A DNA stretch of 64,000 nt from Virgibacillus_F necropolis_A (GTDB lineage Bacteria > Bacillota > Bacilli > Bacillales > Amphibacillaceae). Below the pieces are notes generated by a model. That model saw only the letters and a program-made list of their open reading frames with translations, made no database searches and had not been told where the DNA came from. The position numbers and the translations under genes were made by a program. The DNA lies in NCBI RefSeq assembly GCF_044793635.1, contig NZ_CP084992.1, positions 1,178,001 through 1,242,000 on the forward strand. The letters run 5' to 3'. Positions 8,738-16,862 of the stretch are shown here, piece after piece; position 1 is the first letter of the stretch; every line of letters begins with the position of its first letter.

Positions 8738-9213
8738 TACTTCACTTCTTCACAAGTGTTCAAGTCATTATATTTTCCAGAGTAAAACGCTAATGGCTCA
8801 CCTTCCGTTATGCATACATCCGTGACTTCCCCAATATACAGGGTATGGTCTCCTGCAATTACAGAATTGTGTACATCACACGTAAGATTAACAAGTGAGT
8901 CCTTAATTGTTGGCATACCGTTAAACCAATTAAATTCTATCTCTCTATTTTCTTTAATTTGACCAGCAAAGTATGCAGACATATCCTGTTGTTCACTGTT
9001 TAATATACTTACAGCAAATTTACCGGAGTCTCTTACATATTTATTCAAATGCGCATTTTCGCCAATTGAAATCAACACTAAGGCCGGATCTAATGATACA
9101 GACATAAACGCATTTGCTGTCATTCCTTTTACCTCATCACCAAGCTTTGTTGTGATGACAGTCACTCCCGTCGCAAACTTTCCCATTGCTGTTCGAAATG
9201 TACGATCATCCAT
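8737..9213 (-). CDS. hpaC: Flavin reductase, HpaC-type component of HPA 3-monooxygenase
   Basis: This 158-residue protein is of the flavin-reductase-like (FMN-binding split barrel) family. It starts MDDRTFRTAMGKFATGVTVI, followed by MTANAFMSVSLDPALVLIS, a typical pattern for HpaC/RutF-type NADH:FMN/FAD reductases. It would supply FADH2 to the HpaB oxygenase encoded two genes upstream. Usual family length is 150-190 residues, so it is complete. The ATG has a GGAAGGGAG ribosome site. It lies between hpaD and phenylalanine dehydrogenase, with palindromes on each side. Confidence 0.88.
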   Translation of the reverse strand: MDDRTFRTAMGKFATGVTVITTKLGDEVKGMTANAFMSVSLDPALVLISIGENAHLNKYVRDSGKFAVSILNSEQQDMSAYFAGQIKENREIEFNWFNGMPTIKDSLVNLTCDVHNSVIAGDHTLYIGEVTDVCITEGEPLAFYSGKYNDLNTCEEVK

Positions 9214-9235
9214 TTTTCCACGCTCCCTTCCTGAT

Positions 9236-9248
9236 GGTGCCTGGCACC
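9236..9248. repeat. Short palindrome GGTGCCTGGCACC
   Basis: Thirteen-base inverted repeat in the hpaD-hpaC gap, related to the 18-base palindrome at 8720-8737. The two lie symmetrically about hpaC, and only bases between stop and ribosome site are affected. No function can be assigned from sequence. Confidence 0.5.
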
Positions 9249-9271
9249 AAAACTAGCTATCTTACTATCTA

Positions 9272-10255
9272 TTAAATGACAAAAGTCGGTTTATGTTGCT
9301 TCAATTTTGCGGGCTTTTGCTCTATTTTTTTACCAGTAATTACATCCAATACCGATGAAGCTTCATTGAACCAGCTGTCTGGCGCCTCGTGCCCCCAAAA
9401 TGTTTGGCGCATTGGATCATTAATATCCCAACGAATTGGCTTGAAATCTGGATCACTAGTTAAATAATCCCCATTATATAATTCAATACGATGGCCATCC
9501 GGGTCACGTACATATAGGAAAAATGCATTCGATAAACCATGACGACCAGGGCCACGTTCAAGATTATCGCCATAGCCCATTGATGCGAGTACATCACACG
9601 CGTTAATAAGTGCAAGTGGATCTGGTAACCAGAAACCGATGTGGTGCAATCGTGGTCCTATACCGTTCATAAATGCCTGGTCATGAACCGTCTGCTTGCG
9701 ATGTAACCACGTTGCCCAAACATCTCCATCCTCTGTATCGGTGTACTCTGAACACGCAAATCCCAGTTCATCCTGGTAAAACTTTTGTGCCTTCTCGACA
9801 TCCGGTACATTGCAATTGAAATGATCAATCCGTTGCATCCGTGCACCTTTATACAAATCATACCGTTGCAGCAAACGTTCAGTAGGTTCAATTTCTGCAA
9901 AAAATTCTAAGGGCAACCCTGAGCAATCCTGAACTCTTAACGTTCGACCAACAGCATGTTGTTCTCCTTTATCCATCCATTTGGTCTCATAGCCTTTTTC
10001 CTCAAACATTTTTGATAACGCTTTCAAATCATCGTCTGAAGAAACTTTATATCCTAAAACCTCCACATTTGGTTCGCTGGATTTTTTCAAAACAAGGCTA
10101 TGGTGTGTATGTTCCTCCAGACCCCGTAGGTATATATGTTCTGAGTCTGATTCTGTTTCAATAAACCCAAGGGCGTCCACGTAAAACTTCCGTGAAGCCG
10201 CAAGATCTGTCACATGTAAAATGGCGCGTGCACATCGGATGATAGAAAAGTCCAT
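9272..10255 (-). CDS. hpaD: 3,4-dihydroxyphenylacetate 2,3-dioxygenase (extradiol)
   Basis: This 327-residue type I extradiol (vicinal-oxygen-chelate) dioxygenase opens the homoprotocatechuate ring. The C-terminal catalytic half holds the facial triad: H145 in RIDHFN, H205 in RLHHIGF and E258 in HRIELY. It also has H191 in TVHDQA and H239 in GRHGLSN, which fit the second-sphere residues of the Brevibacterium fuscum enzyme with an offset of about nine. The start has GGGGGAGT upstream. It is not related to the LigB-type HpaD of enterobacteria, so the name is functional, not homologous. Metal could be Fe or Mn; the sequence does not tell. Confidence 0.9.
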   Translation of the reverse strand: MDFSIIRCARAILHVTDLAASRKFYVDALGFIETESDSEHIYLRGLEEHTHHSLVLKKSSEPNVEVLGYKVSSDDDLKALSKMFEEKGYETKWMDKGEQHAVGRTLRVQDCSGLPLEFFAEIEPTERLLQRYDLYKGARMQRIDHFNCNVPDVEKAQKFYQDELGFACSEYTDTEDGDVWATWLHRKQTVHDQAFMNGIGPRLHHIGFWLPDPLALINACDVLASMGYGDNLERGPGRHGLSNAFFLYVRDPDGHRIELYNGDYLTSDPDFKPIRWDINDPMRQTFWGHEAPDSWFNEASSVLDVITGKKIEQKPAKLKQHKPTFVI

Positions 10256-10317
10256 CCATACTCCCCCTCTAGCTTTTTAATAGACTCCAGGTGTATAAAC
10301 AAGTCACACACCTTTTT

Positions 10318-11778
10318 TTAAACCTCAACACCATCAGCTTTTTTCAAAAATTCATTGACGAATTTTTTAGCCGATTCTTTCTCATACCCATCAAAATACG
10401 CCATTCCCATTTTAATTGGATCACCAAAGAAGTAGTATTCATAGTGCGCTTGCCTTGCACCAAATGCACTCATAGTCACATCCCATGCGAGGCGGAATAA
10501 TTGTACACGTTCTTCGCCTTCTAAATTTTTTCCTTGTAGCCCACTCTTAATTATTGGTCCGATTTCTTCATTCATAAAGTCTTCATGTGTAGGGATCCCC
10601 ATTAAGCCTGAAGCACCTAAAATACGGATAATTTCCACCAAACGTGGATAGATTCTTGGATACCAATTCCGCGCAGCATTTAGTGCATCAAAGTCCGGAG
10701 TCATGGTTCCTGATTCATCTAATTTTGCATTGTGTTCCGCACGATATAAATGAGACTTCATTGTTTCCAGCGCCAGCATAATTTCTGCTCCTTTATCCTT
10801 AACATGTTGAAATTGGTCAATTCCGATTGCATCCATCATATTTAACGCAACGCCTAGGATAAACTCAGTCTTTACGATATTTTTCGCAACAACCTGATGT
10901 GTCATATGGACAACAGCATTTGTTTCACGGAATGTACGGTTACATACAGAAGAATTTCCGCAAACAAACACGCGCGACCAAGGAACAAATACATTTTCAA
11001 ATGACACAATCGCATCACTTTCTTCAAAACGGGAACCAAGTGGATGATCCCACTCATTTTTCCCATAATCAAACGATTCACGGCAGATAAACTTCAAGCC
11101 TGGTGTATTATTTGGGATTGCAAATGCTAGTGAATATGGATCGTCCTCTTCCCCAGCCTTTTTAACGGTTGAAGGAAATACGAGAATTTCATCGGTGATT
11201 CCGCCTTGTGTAGCAAGTAAACGAATACCGTTTACAATAATTCCATCTTCCTGTTCCTCAACAAGTTGTAACGCCACATTCCCATCCTTCATTTCAGACT
11301 GCATTTTCGCACGGTTCACCTGTGGATGGATCAAAGTATGGGTAAGGCTAATATCATTCTCTCTGGCATACTCGTAATAGTTTCTAGCATTCTCTGCAAA
11401 ACGTGGGTCTGCTTCAGCAAACAAGCCATTGTTCATGCCCATTGCCATAACTTCTGAATTCAAGTAATCTGGCGAACGCCCCATCATTCCACCGGATGTA
11501 CGAGCCCAATCCTGCATTGCTTCACGGCGCATGATTAAATCATCAATCGTTTTTGGTTGTAAGAAGGTCATTCCAACCTGGTCACCGCTAGTTGGTGATG
11601 TGTAAAGCATCGAGCCCTTCTTTTCATATTGTAAATCATATAAGTGCGCCATTGATTTAACCACATTTTTAAATGCAGGATGTGTTGTTACATCGTCAAC
11701 ACGCTCCCCATGAATATAAACATTGTTATTCGCTTTTTTTAATCGATTAATATATTCTTGACCTGTTTTTGCTGGCAT
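10318..11778 (-). CDS. hpaB: 4-hydroxyphenylacetate 3-monooxygenase, oxygenase component
   Basis: This 486-residue protein is of the HpaB/PvcC family (acyl-CoA dehydrogenase-like fold). It uses FADH2 and O2 to hydroxylate HPA to homoprotocatechuate. Recognisable stretches are SPTSGDQVGMTFLQPKT, RTSGGMMGRSPDYLN, THTLIHPQVNRAK and MGIPTHEDF. Length matches family members (480-520). The ATG follows TTAAGGAGGGC. It lies between hpaE and hpaD on the same strand, and its reductase HpaC follows two genes later, so the two-component monooxygenase is complete in this operon. Confidence 0.93.
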   Translation of the reverse strand: MPAKTGQEYINRLKKANNNVYIHGERVDDVTTHPAFKNVVKSMAHLYDLQYEKKGSMLYTSPTSGDQVGMTFLQPKTIDDLIMRREAMQDWARTSGGMMGRSPDYLNSEVMAMGMNNGLFAEADPRFAENARNYYEYARENDISLTHTLIHPQVNRAKMQSEMKDGNVALQLVEEQEDGIIVNGIRLLATQGGITDEILVFPSTVKKAGEEDDPYSLAFAIPNNTPGLKFICRESFDYGKNEWDHPLGSRFEESDAIVSFENVFVPWSRVFVCGNSSVCNRTFRETNAVVHMTHQVVAKNIVKTEFILGVALNMMDAIGIDQFQHVKDKGAEIMLALETMKSHLYRAEHNAKLDESGTMTPDFDALNAARNWYPRIYPRLVEIIRILGASGLMGIPTHEDFMNEEIGPIIKSGLQGKNLEGEERVQLFRLAWDVTMSAFGARQAHYEYYFFGDPIKMGMAYFDGYEKESAKKFVNEFLKKADGVEV

Positions 11779-11811
11779 AATTTTGCCCTCCTTAAAGAAA
11801 TGTTATCTTTT

Positions 11812-13308
11812 TTATTCTCCGCTTTTCTTTCCAAACTCTGGTATATGATGTTCACGCATCGAAACGTGAATTGCTTTTGGTTCGGTATAAAATTCTAAAA
11901 TGGCGAAGTGACCGCCTTCACGACCAATTCCACTTGCCTTCATCCCACCAAACGGGATTCGTAAATCACGAACGTTTTGCGCATTGATCCAAAGCATTCC
12001 GGAATCTACAGCCTGCGCTACACGGTGGCCACGCTTGATATCATTTGTCCAGACATATCCTGCTAAACCGTAATCCACGTCATTAGCCATCTGAATAACT
12101 TCTTCTTCTGTTTCAAATTCGATTACTGACATTACTGGTCCGAAAATCTCTTCCTGACTGACTCGCATCTCATTTTTTGCTTCCAGCAACAAGGTTGGCG
12201 GCACAAAATTACCAGCCTTCACATCCTCAGGAACTGTACCTTGAACAACCTTGCAACCTTCTTCTTTGGCAAGCTCAATATAGCCGGTTACTTTATCAAA
12301 ATGCCCCTTGTTAATAAGTGGACCGAGGTGTGTCCCAGTATCCATAGGATCACCAACTTTGACATAGCCCACCCGTTCTTTTAATGCTTTTACAAAGCGA
12401 TCTTTGATATCTTTATGGAGAAATACTCTTGAATTTGCGGTACATCTTTCACCATTGAATGAAAAGATCCCCCAAACAGCAGCATCCAGAGCACGGTCAA
12501 AATCTGCGTCATCAAAAACGATTAGTGGTGATTTCCCACCAAGTTCCATGGACGTTTTCTTTAATGAATCTGCACTATTTTTAATAATCGTTTTTCCTGT
12601 AACTGTTTCACCAGTGAATGAAATCGCTTTCACTTTTTCGCTTTTAACAAGCGCATCTCCTGCTGTTTCACCAAAACCGTGAACGACATTAAATACGCCT
12701 TTTGGTAATTCTGCTTTACTGATAATTTCTGCAAGCTTATTCGCTGATAGTGGCGACAATTCAGCTGGCTTCAAAATAACGGTATTACCTGTTGCAAGCG
12801 CAGGTGCCACCTTCCATGTCGTCAGCATAAACGGAGCGTTCCACGGCGTGATTAGTCCGACAGCCCCTAACGGCTTATAGACCGTATAATTGATAAACTC
12901 ATCATCTACTGCATACGCATCCCCGTGCATTCTGGATTGCACCATTCGTGAATAAAAGCGGAAATTCTCTGCAGCGCGACCAACCATTTTACGCGTTTGA
13001 CTGATTGGAAGTCCGGAGTCCAACGATTCTAGTATCGCAATCTCTTCTACCTCTTCTTCGATCAAATCTGCAATTCTCTCAATATATTTCATGCGTTCCT
13101 TTTGCTTCATGCTGCCCCATGGACCAGATAGAAAAGCATCGTCAGCTGCTTCCACAGCTTTTTCAATATCTGCTTTCGCCCCACTAGCAACACGGTTCGT
13201 CACTTTATTAGTGAAAGGATTCATGTTATCGAAGTATTCCCAACTATGCGCTTCTACAAAATCGCCATTGATAAAAAGTTTCACATCGTCTACTCTCTTG
13301 TGTTCCAA
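11812..13308 (-). CDS. hpaE: 5-carboxymethyl-2-hydroxymuconate semialdehyde dehydrogenase
   Basis: This NAD-dependent aldehyde dehydrogenase has 498 residues counted from TTG at 13308. It oxidises the semialdehyde made by the extradiol dioxygenase. Catalytic features counted from that start are N157 in TPWNAP, E255 in MELGGKSP and C289 in NGERCTANS. I prefer TTG at 13308 because AGGTGA lies five bases upstream; GTG at 13317 is in frame but lacks a ribosome site. Assignment to HpaE rather than another ALDH rests on its place between the DapA-like gene and hpaB, plus the length. Confidence 0.88.
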   Translation of the reverse strand: MEHKRVDDVKLFINGDFVEAHSWEYFDNMNPFTNKVTNRVASGAKADIEKAVEAADDAFLSGPWGSMKQKERMKYIERIADLIEEEVEEIAILESLDSGLPISQTRKMVGRAAENFRFYSRMVQSRMHGDAYAVDDEFINYTVYKPLGAVGLITPWNAPFMLTTWKVAPALATGNTVILKPAELSPLSANKLAEIISKAELPKGVFNVVHGFGETAGDALVKSEKVKAISFTGETVTGKTIIKNSADSLKKTSMELGGKSPLIVFDDADFDRALDAAVWGIFSFNGERCTANSRVFLHKDIKDRFVKALKERVGYVKVGDPMDTGTHLGPLINKGHFDKVTGYIELAKEEGCKVVQGTVPEDVKAGNFVPPTLLLEAKNEMRVSQEEIFGPVMSVIEFETEEEVIQMANDVDYGLAGYVWTNDIKRGHRVAQAVDSGMLWINAQNVRDLRIPFGGMKASGIGREGGHFAILEFYTEPKAIHVSMREHHIPEFGKKSGE

Positions 13309-13323
13309 AAATGTCACCTACTT

Positions 13324-14226
13324 TTACAATAATTTATATGCTTTTAACGTTTCTCGAATCTCGTTTTGCACAGCATCTGATGGTATATCAAGCGGCTTAC
13401 GCAGTACCGGTTTAATTTTGCCCATCATACCTAAAGCAGCCTTGGCTGGTGCAGGGTTGGTGTCACGGAACAACACATCATTCAGTGGCATTAATGAATA
13501 ATGAAGGTCTTGTGCACCTTTTACATCGCCTGCTACCCACTTGTTATATAAATCAGCAACTTCTTCTGGTGCAACATTTGCAGTCGCACTAATATGGCCA
13601 GCACCACCAATCGCAAGCATTGGATAACAAAGTACCTCAATACCTGAATATAGATTGAAATCACGACCAGCGTTTAGCAACACTTTGTTTACATGCTCGA
13701 AGTCCTTATTTGCTTCTTTTACACCAATGATATTCGAGCAGTCTTTTGCTAGAGCAGCAATCGTGTCAGCCTCTAAGTTTACCGCTGTACGTCCCGGAAT
13801 ATTGTATAAAATGATTGGTAGATCAACAGAATCAGCTACTGTTTTAAAATGCTTATATAATGCATGTTGATTAGGCTTGTTATAATACGGAACGATTACC
13901 ATCGCACCATCAGCACCCATTTCTTGAGCAGCCTTTGTCATGCGCATCGTTTCCTGGTGATTGGTAGAACCAGTTCCTGGAATAAATGGAACACGGCCAT
14001 TCACCGTTTTGCATGCTGTTTCCATTACCTTTATGCGTTCTTCAACAGACATGGAGCTCGGTTCACCAGAAGTTCCGGTTACTGAAATTCCATGACTTCC
14101 CTTCTCAATATGCCAATTAATCAGTTCTTTGAATTTATCATAATCAATACTCTCATCTTCATTAAACGGTGTAATGACTGGAGAAATAGATCCCCTGAAC
14201 CGCTTTTTCGCTTCCTCATACGCCAT
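13324..14226 (-). CDS. DapA/NAL-family class I aldolase, first gene of the HPA operon
   Basis: This 300-residue TIM-barrel aldolase is of the dihydrodipicolinate synthase family. The Schiff-base lysine is K170 in GVKEANKD, with Y141 and R146 in YNIPGRT. The pyruvate-loop motif reads GTSGE (51-55), where true DHDPS enzymes usually have GTTGE, so the second Thr is Ser. That change and the context make lysine synthesis unlikely. It probably cleaves the last HPA intermediate (4-hydroxy-2-oxoheptanedioate) to pyruvate and succinic semialdehyde in place of HpaI, which I infer because no HpaI is visible. The start has GGGAGGCG upstream. Confidence 0.8.
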   Translation of the reverse strand: MAYEEAKKRFRGSISPVITPFNEDESIDYDKFKELINWHIEKGSHGISVTGTSGEPSSMSVEERIKVMETACKTVNGRVPFIPGTGSTNHQETMRMTKAAQEMGADGAMVIVPYYNKPNQHALYKHFKTVADSVDLPIILYNIPGRTAVNLEADTIAALAKDCSNIIGVKEANKDFEHVNKVLLNAGRDFNLYSGIEVLCYPMLAIGGAGHISATANVAPEEVADLYNKWVAGDVKGAQDLHYSLMPLNDVLFRDTNPAPAKAALGMMGKIKPVLRKPLDIPSDAVQNEIRETLKAYKLL

Positions 14227-14283
14227 TGCTTTACGCCTCCCGTTTCACCAATTTAAACAACTGGTAATCTTCTGAATAATTAA

Positions 14284-14312
14284 ATCGTATATGATTTCAA
14301 ATATGATGTCAA
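14284..14312 (-). promoter_or_regulatory. SigA-type promoter with GntR operator in the spacer (HPA operon)
   Basis: On the minus strand it reads TTGACA, 17 bases, TACGAT, 57 bases before the DapA-like start. The spacer contains an ATATGATTT/ATATGA inverted motif that recurs almost base for base in the promoter of the GntR gene (15130-15158). The plus-strand blocks 14288-14312 and 15134-15158 agree at 22 of 25 positions. An operator placed between -35 and -10 fits repression lifted by a pathway intermediate. Confidence 0.75.
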
Positions 14313-14385
14313 TGCTTTTCAAATACTGGAACTTTGGAAATCGTTGCGTCTCTTGATTCATCATGTATTAAAAAATTATTTCAAA

Positions 14386-14399
14386 TGTAAACGCTTACT
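14386..14399. promoter_or_regulatory. Putative cre site (CcpA)
   Basis: TGTAAACGCTTACT fits the catabolite-responsive element consensus TGWNANCGNTNWCA with one mismatch at the last base, and its core GTAAACGCTTAC is nearly symmetrical. It lies about 75 bases upstream of the HPA operon promoter and just after the gntR terminator. It would tie aromatic catabolism to carbon status. Confidence 0.5.
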
Positions 14400-14412
14400 T
14401 TTTGTTGCAAAT

Positions 14413-14453
14413 AAAAACTCTGCTGGAAGTAGCGGATTCCATTCAGAGTTTTT
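14413..14453 (-). terminator. Rho-independent terminator of gntR
   Basis: An AAAAACTCTG/CAGAGTTTTT stem encloses a smaller GGAA/TTCC stem and runs into a T tract on the minus strand. It begins inside the TAA stop of the regulator gene, so the regulator and the operon are separate transcripts. Confidence 0.75.
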
Positions 14454-15120
14454 AGGTGTCACTCATTTCTAGTTGTTTTAATCTGCGACGTTCAAAATCC
14501 TCTGCTGTTCTAATTTTATGCATTCTTGCTAGATTTTCTAAATCACTGAAATCAGCTTTATTTTCAAGCATTTCAATTAGTTCCTTGTGTTCGATAATCG
14601 ATTTCTTTACTCGTACAGAATACAATGTTGAACCAATTCCACGGATAGAATCAAGTCTTGCCCAGGTATCCTTGATTGAATCAATCAAAAATGGATTACT
14701 ACACTCCTCAAAAATAATCCGGTGAAATTGGAAATTTAATTTTCCATACTGCAAAATATCGAAATCTTCAAGTGCCTCCTCCATCAATTTATTCTGCTCC
14801 TTAAGCAGTGTAATTTTTTCTTTCGGAAAGTCTGCACCACTCATCGCAGTAGCGTATCCATCGAGCACCGCTAACACACGTAATGTGTCCGAATAAGCTG
14901 TTTCATTCACCTCAGCGACAACGGGGCCAACATTTTGTTTATAAAAAATTAATCGTTCTGACTCTAGTTGGCGTATTGCTTCCCGAACAGGAATAGAGCT
15001 TGATTTTAGCTCTTTTGCCAATTGATCAATCACGATTCGTTGACCTGGTACAAAAATTCGTTCAATGATTCTTTCTTTAATAATCCGATAGGCTTTTTGT
15101 TGCTTATTTTCTTTTATCAT
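14452..15120 (-). CDS. GntR-family (FCD) transcriptional regulator of the HPA operon
   Basis: This 222-residue regulator has an N-terminal winged helix (about 10-70, including FVPGQRIVIDQLAKEL and PVREAIRQLESERLI) and an all-helical FCD effector domain (about 85-215) that usually binds a carboxylic acid. It lies just upstream of the catabolic operon on the same strand, separated by a terminator, and shares with it a nearly identical promoter-embedded operator, so autoregulation and control of the operon are likely. The ATG at 15120 has no visible ribosome site and lies only nine bases from the -10 box, so the mRNA may be nearly leaderless. Confidence 0.88.
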   Translation of the reverse strand: MIKENKQQKAYRIIKERIIERIFVPGQRIVIDQLAKELKSSSIPVREAIRQLESERLIFYKQNVGPVVAEVNETAYSDTLRVLAVLDGYATAMSGADFPKEKITLLKEQNKLMEEALEDFDILQYGKLNFQFHRIIFEECSNPFLIDSIKDTWARLDSIRGIGSTLYSVRVKKSIIEHKELIEMLENKADFSDLENLARMHKIRTAEDFERRRLKQLEMSDT

Positions 15121-15129
15121 AATAATCTA

Positions 15130-15158
15130 ATAATATATGATTTGATATATGACGTCAA
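15130..15158 (-). promoter_or_regulatory. Promoter with operator in the spacer (gntR autoregulation)
   Basis: Minus strand: TTGACG, 17 bases, TATTAT. The spacer carries the same ATATGATTT-A-ATATGA sequence as the HPA operon promoter. The -10 box ends nine bases before the gntR ATG, leaving room for only a few untranslated bases. Confidence 0.7.
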
Positions 15159-15170
15159 ATGTTTTTTCTT

Positions 15171-15609
15171 AAGGCTCTTTTCATCATCATAGTTGATATA
15201 AAATACGATATAACTTCTATCTAAGTTAGATCTGTAGTACTGATAATGGAAACAAGTTACTTACTGCCGTCCAGGTTCGCTCCGGGCGGATGCTTTCACA
15301 TGTCTTTGAAAATAAACCTAAAGTTATGTCGGATTTTATATCTATTCTCTCAAAAGCAACAATCTTTACTGAAACAGCCTTCTTTTAAATTAAAAAGTGT
15401 TGCTATATAGAAAGCTGCACATCAGCATTGGAAATATGCGAGACTTCTCAAAAATATATATATTTTTTTCGTGCGATGTACCGCTTACGAAGCCTTCCTT
15501 ATCCTGTGGGAAGAGTTAAGCTACACCTACACAAGACCCCAGAGGCTTGCGGCTTCCCGAGTATATTTCCACTGCGGCATTAAACAACAATCTTTACTAA
15601 AAGAGCCTT
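15171..15609. repeat. Compound dispersed repeat (family with TTTTCGTAAAG-like ends)
   Basis: This 440-base block without a gene has inverted ends AAGGCTCTTTT (left) and AAAAGAGCCTT (right). It holds an internal end at about 15340-15385 reading CAAAAGCAACAATCTTTACTG. The left part repeats sequence found at 51540-51600 (ACTTCTATCTA-GTTAGATCTGTA, CTGATAATGGAAACAAGTTA) and at 51905-51970 (CCTAAAGTTATGTCG). Two elements seem joined or nested. No coding capacity was seen. Confidence 0.75.
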
Positions 15610-15627
15610 GTGTAAAAGAAATTAGTT

Positions 15628-16524
15628 TTACACAATAACATTCAATAAAATGGTCAGGGTCAATACACTAATAAGCGTTGTCACCAATGTGATACTTGAA
15701 ACCAAATCAGGTTCTGTATCGAATTCAATCGCATACATCGTCGTTGTCGCTGCACTTGGCATTGCTGCTACAATCAACAGAACCGAGCCAATCAATGTAT
15801 TTACATCAAGCGCCAGAATGAACAATAACGCTATAATTGGTGAGATTACCATACGAATTATGACTGCAGAAGATATAATCTGCCAGTTAAATTTAAGAGA
15901 AGTAATTGATGCAAGCTGCATCCCAAGCATCACCATCATAAGCGGAATAGCTGCGCTTCCTACCATTGACAACGTAGAATATACAGGATCCGGAATCTCC
16001 CATGGTATTTTTTGAAAAATAAACGCAAGTACTGCGGCATATGTGGCTGGCATTTTGAAAATGGTCTTCACTGCTCGTGAAATCCCACTCGTGCCCTTTG
16101 ACGCATAATACACACCAAAAAAGTTCATCACCAATGACTGCAGAACCATGAAGAAAATTGCATATGGAAGGGCTGCTTCCCCAACACTGTAAATAATCAC
16201 AGGAACACCGTAATTCCCACCATTCATAAATGCAGTGGTCAATATAGATGCACTCTCAACTGTCTGTTTCCATTTAAAAATACGAGCCAGCATTTTGTTG
16301 ATCACAATCATCATAAACAATAAGAAAAAAGCAAATACAATAATGATTGTAAACCCTTGATTGTATTCCGCTTCATACAGAGAAGTAAAAACAAGCGCTG
16401 GTAAAAAGATATAAATAGACACCGTAGCAATCGATTTTACATCTAACACACGTATACGCTGCAGCAGGAATCCCACTCCAAACACAGCTATAATCGGCAA
16501 GACCACCTCGAAAAATAAACCCAT
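15628..16524 (-). CDS. AEC-family (auxin efflux carrier type) transporter
   Basis: This 298-residue membrane protein has about ten predicted helices and the AEC/membrane-transport family pattern: FFEVVLPIIAVFGVGFLL at the N-terminus, TAFMNGGNYGVPVI in the middle and MVMLGMQLA later. Relatives include malate and malonate carriers, so an organic-acid or aromatic-acid role is possible; substrate is unknown. I chose ATG at 16524, with GGGG eight bases upstream, over the GTG at 16566 that lacks a ribosome site. It lies on the same strand as the HPA cluster but is cut off from it by repeats. Confidence 0.85.
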   Translation of the reverse strand: MGLFFEVVLPIIAVFGVGFLLQRIRVLDVKSIATVSIYIFLPALVFTSLYEAEYNQGFTIIIVFAFFLLFMMIVINKMLARIFKWKQTVESASILTTAFMNGGNYGVPVIIYSVGEAALPYAIFFMVLQSLVMNFFGVYYASKGTSGISRAVKTIFKMPATYAAVLAFIFQKIPWEIPDPVYSTLSMVGSAAIPLMMVMLGMQLASITSLKFNWQIISSAVIIRMVISPIIALLFILALDVNTLIGSVLLIVAAMPSAATTTMYAIEFDTEPDLVSSITLVTTLISVLTLTILLNVIV

Positions 16525-16658
16525 CACGACATCCCCAATTTCTTTAAATATATTCCAGTGTAGCACACAGAAGATCCATTCGAAAAAAATAGAATGCTAT
16601 TTTTTGATTGGCTGAAGTTCACATAATAGTGTCCCAATTTCATAATTCAGAACAAAAC

Positions 16659-16806
16659 AAAAGCGCAAGCGCCCGGTTATTGCCGTATGTCCTGGACGGA
16701 ACCGTATGAGATAAAGGAAACACGAAGAGCGTAAGCGATTCGATGTTGACTTATCGTAAGGAGGAGCCGGAAGGGCACTAGGCAATGGGCGCTGGAGCTG
16801 GACGTG
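16659..16806 (+). repeat. Dispersed repeat with GCGCAAGCGC end (copy 2)
   Basis: This 148-base element begins AAAAGCGCAAGCGCCCGG and ends GGGCGCTGGAGCTGGACGT, in the opposite orientation to copy 1 at 2587-2793. They share GAGATAAAGGAAACACGA and TCGATGTTGACTTATCGTAA followed by GGAGG. It fills most of the 16525-16918 gap; the rest is the terminator for the next gene. Confidence 0.8.
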
Positions 16807-16862
16807 GCTGACAGGTAGATCAGTTATCCACATTCACAAAATTTTATAGTTTCCTAAACTAC

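Noticed and set aside
13324..14226. Annotation as lysine-pathway dapA
   Set aside because: GTSGE instead of GTTGE, and its place at the head of an HPA operon with its own regulator, make a catabolic aldolase more likely.
16597..16833. 78-codon frame on the minus strand
   Set aside because: It is formed by the dispersed repeat at 16659-16806 and has no family match or ribosome site.
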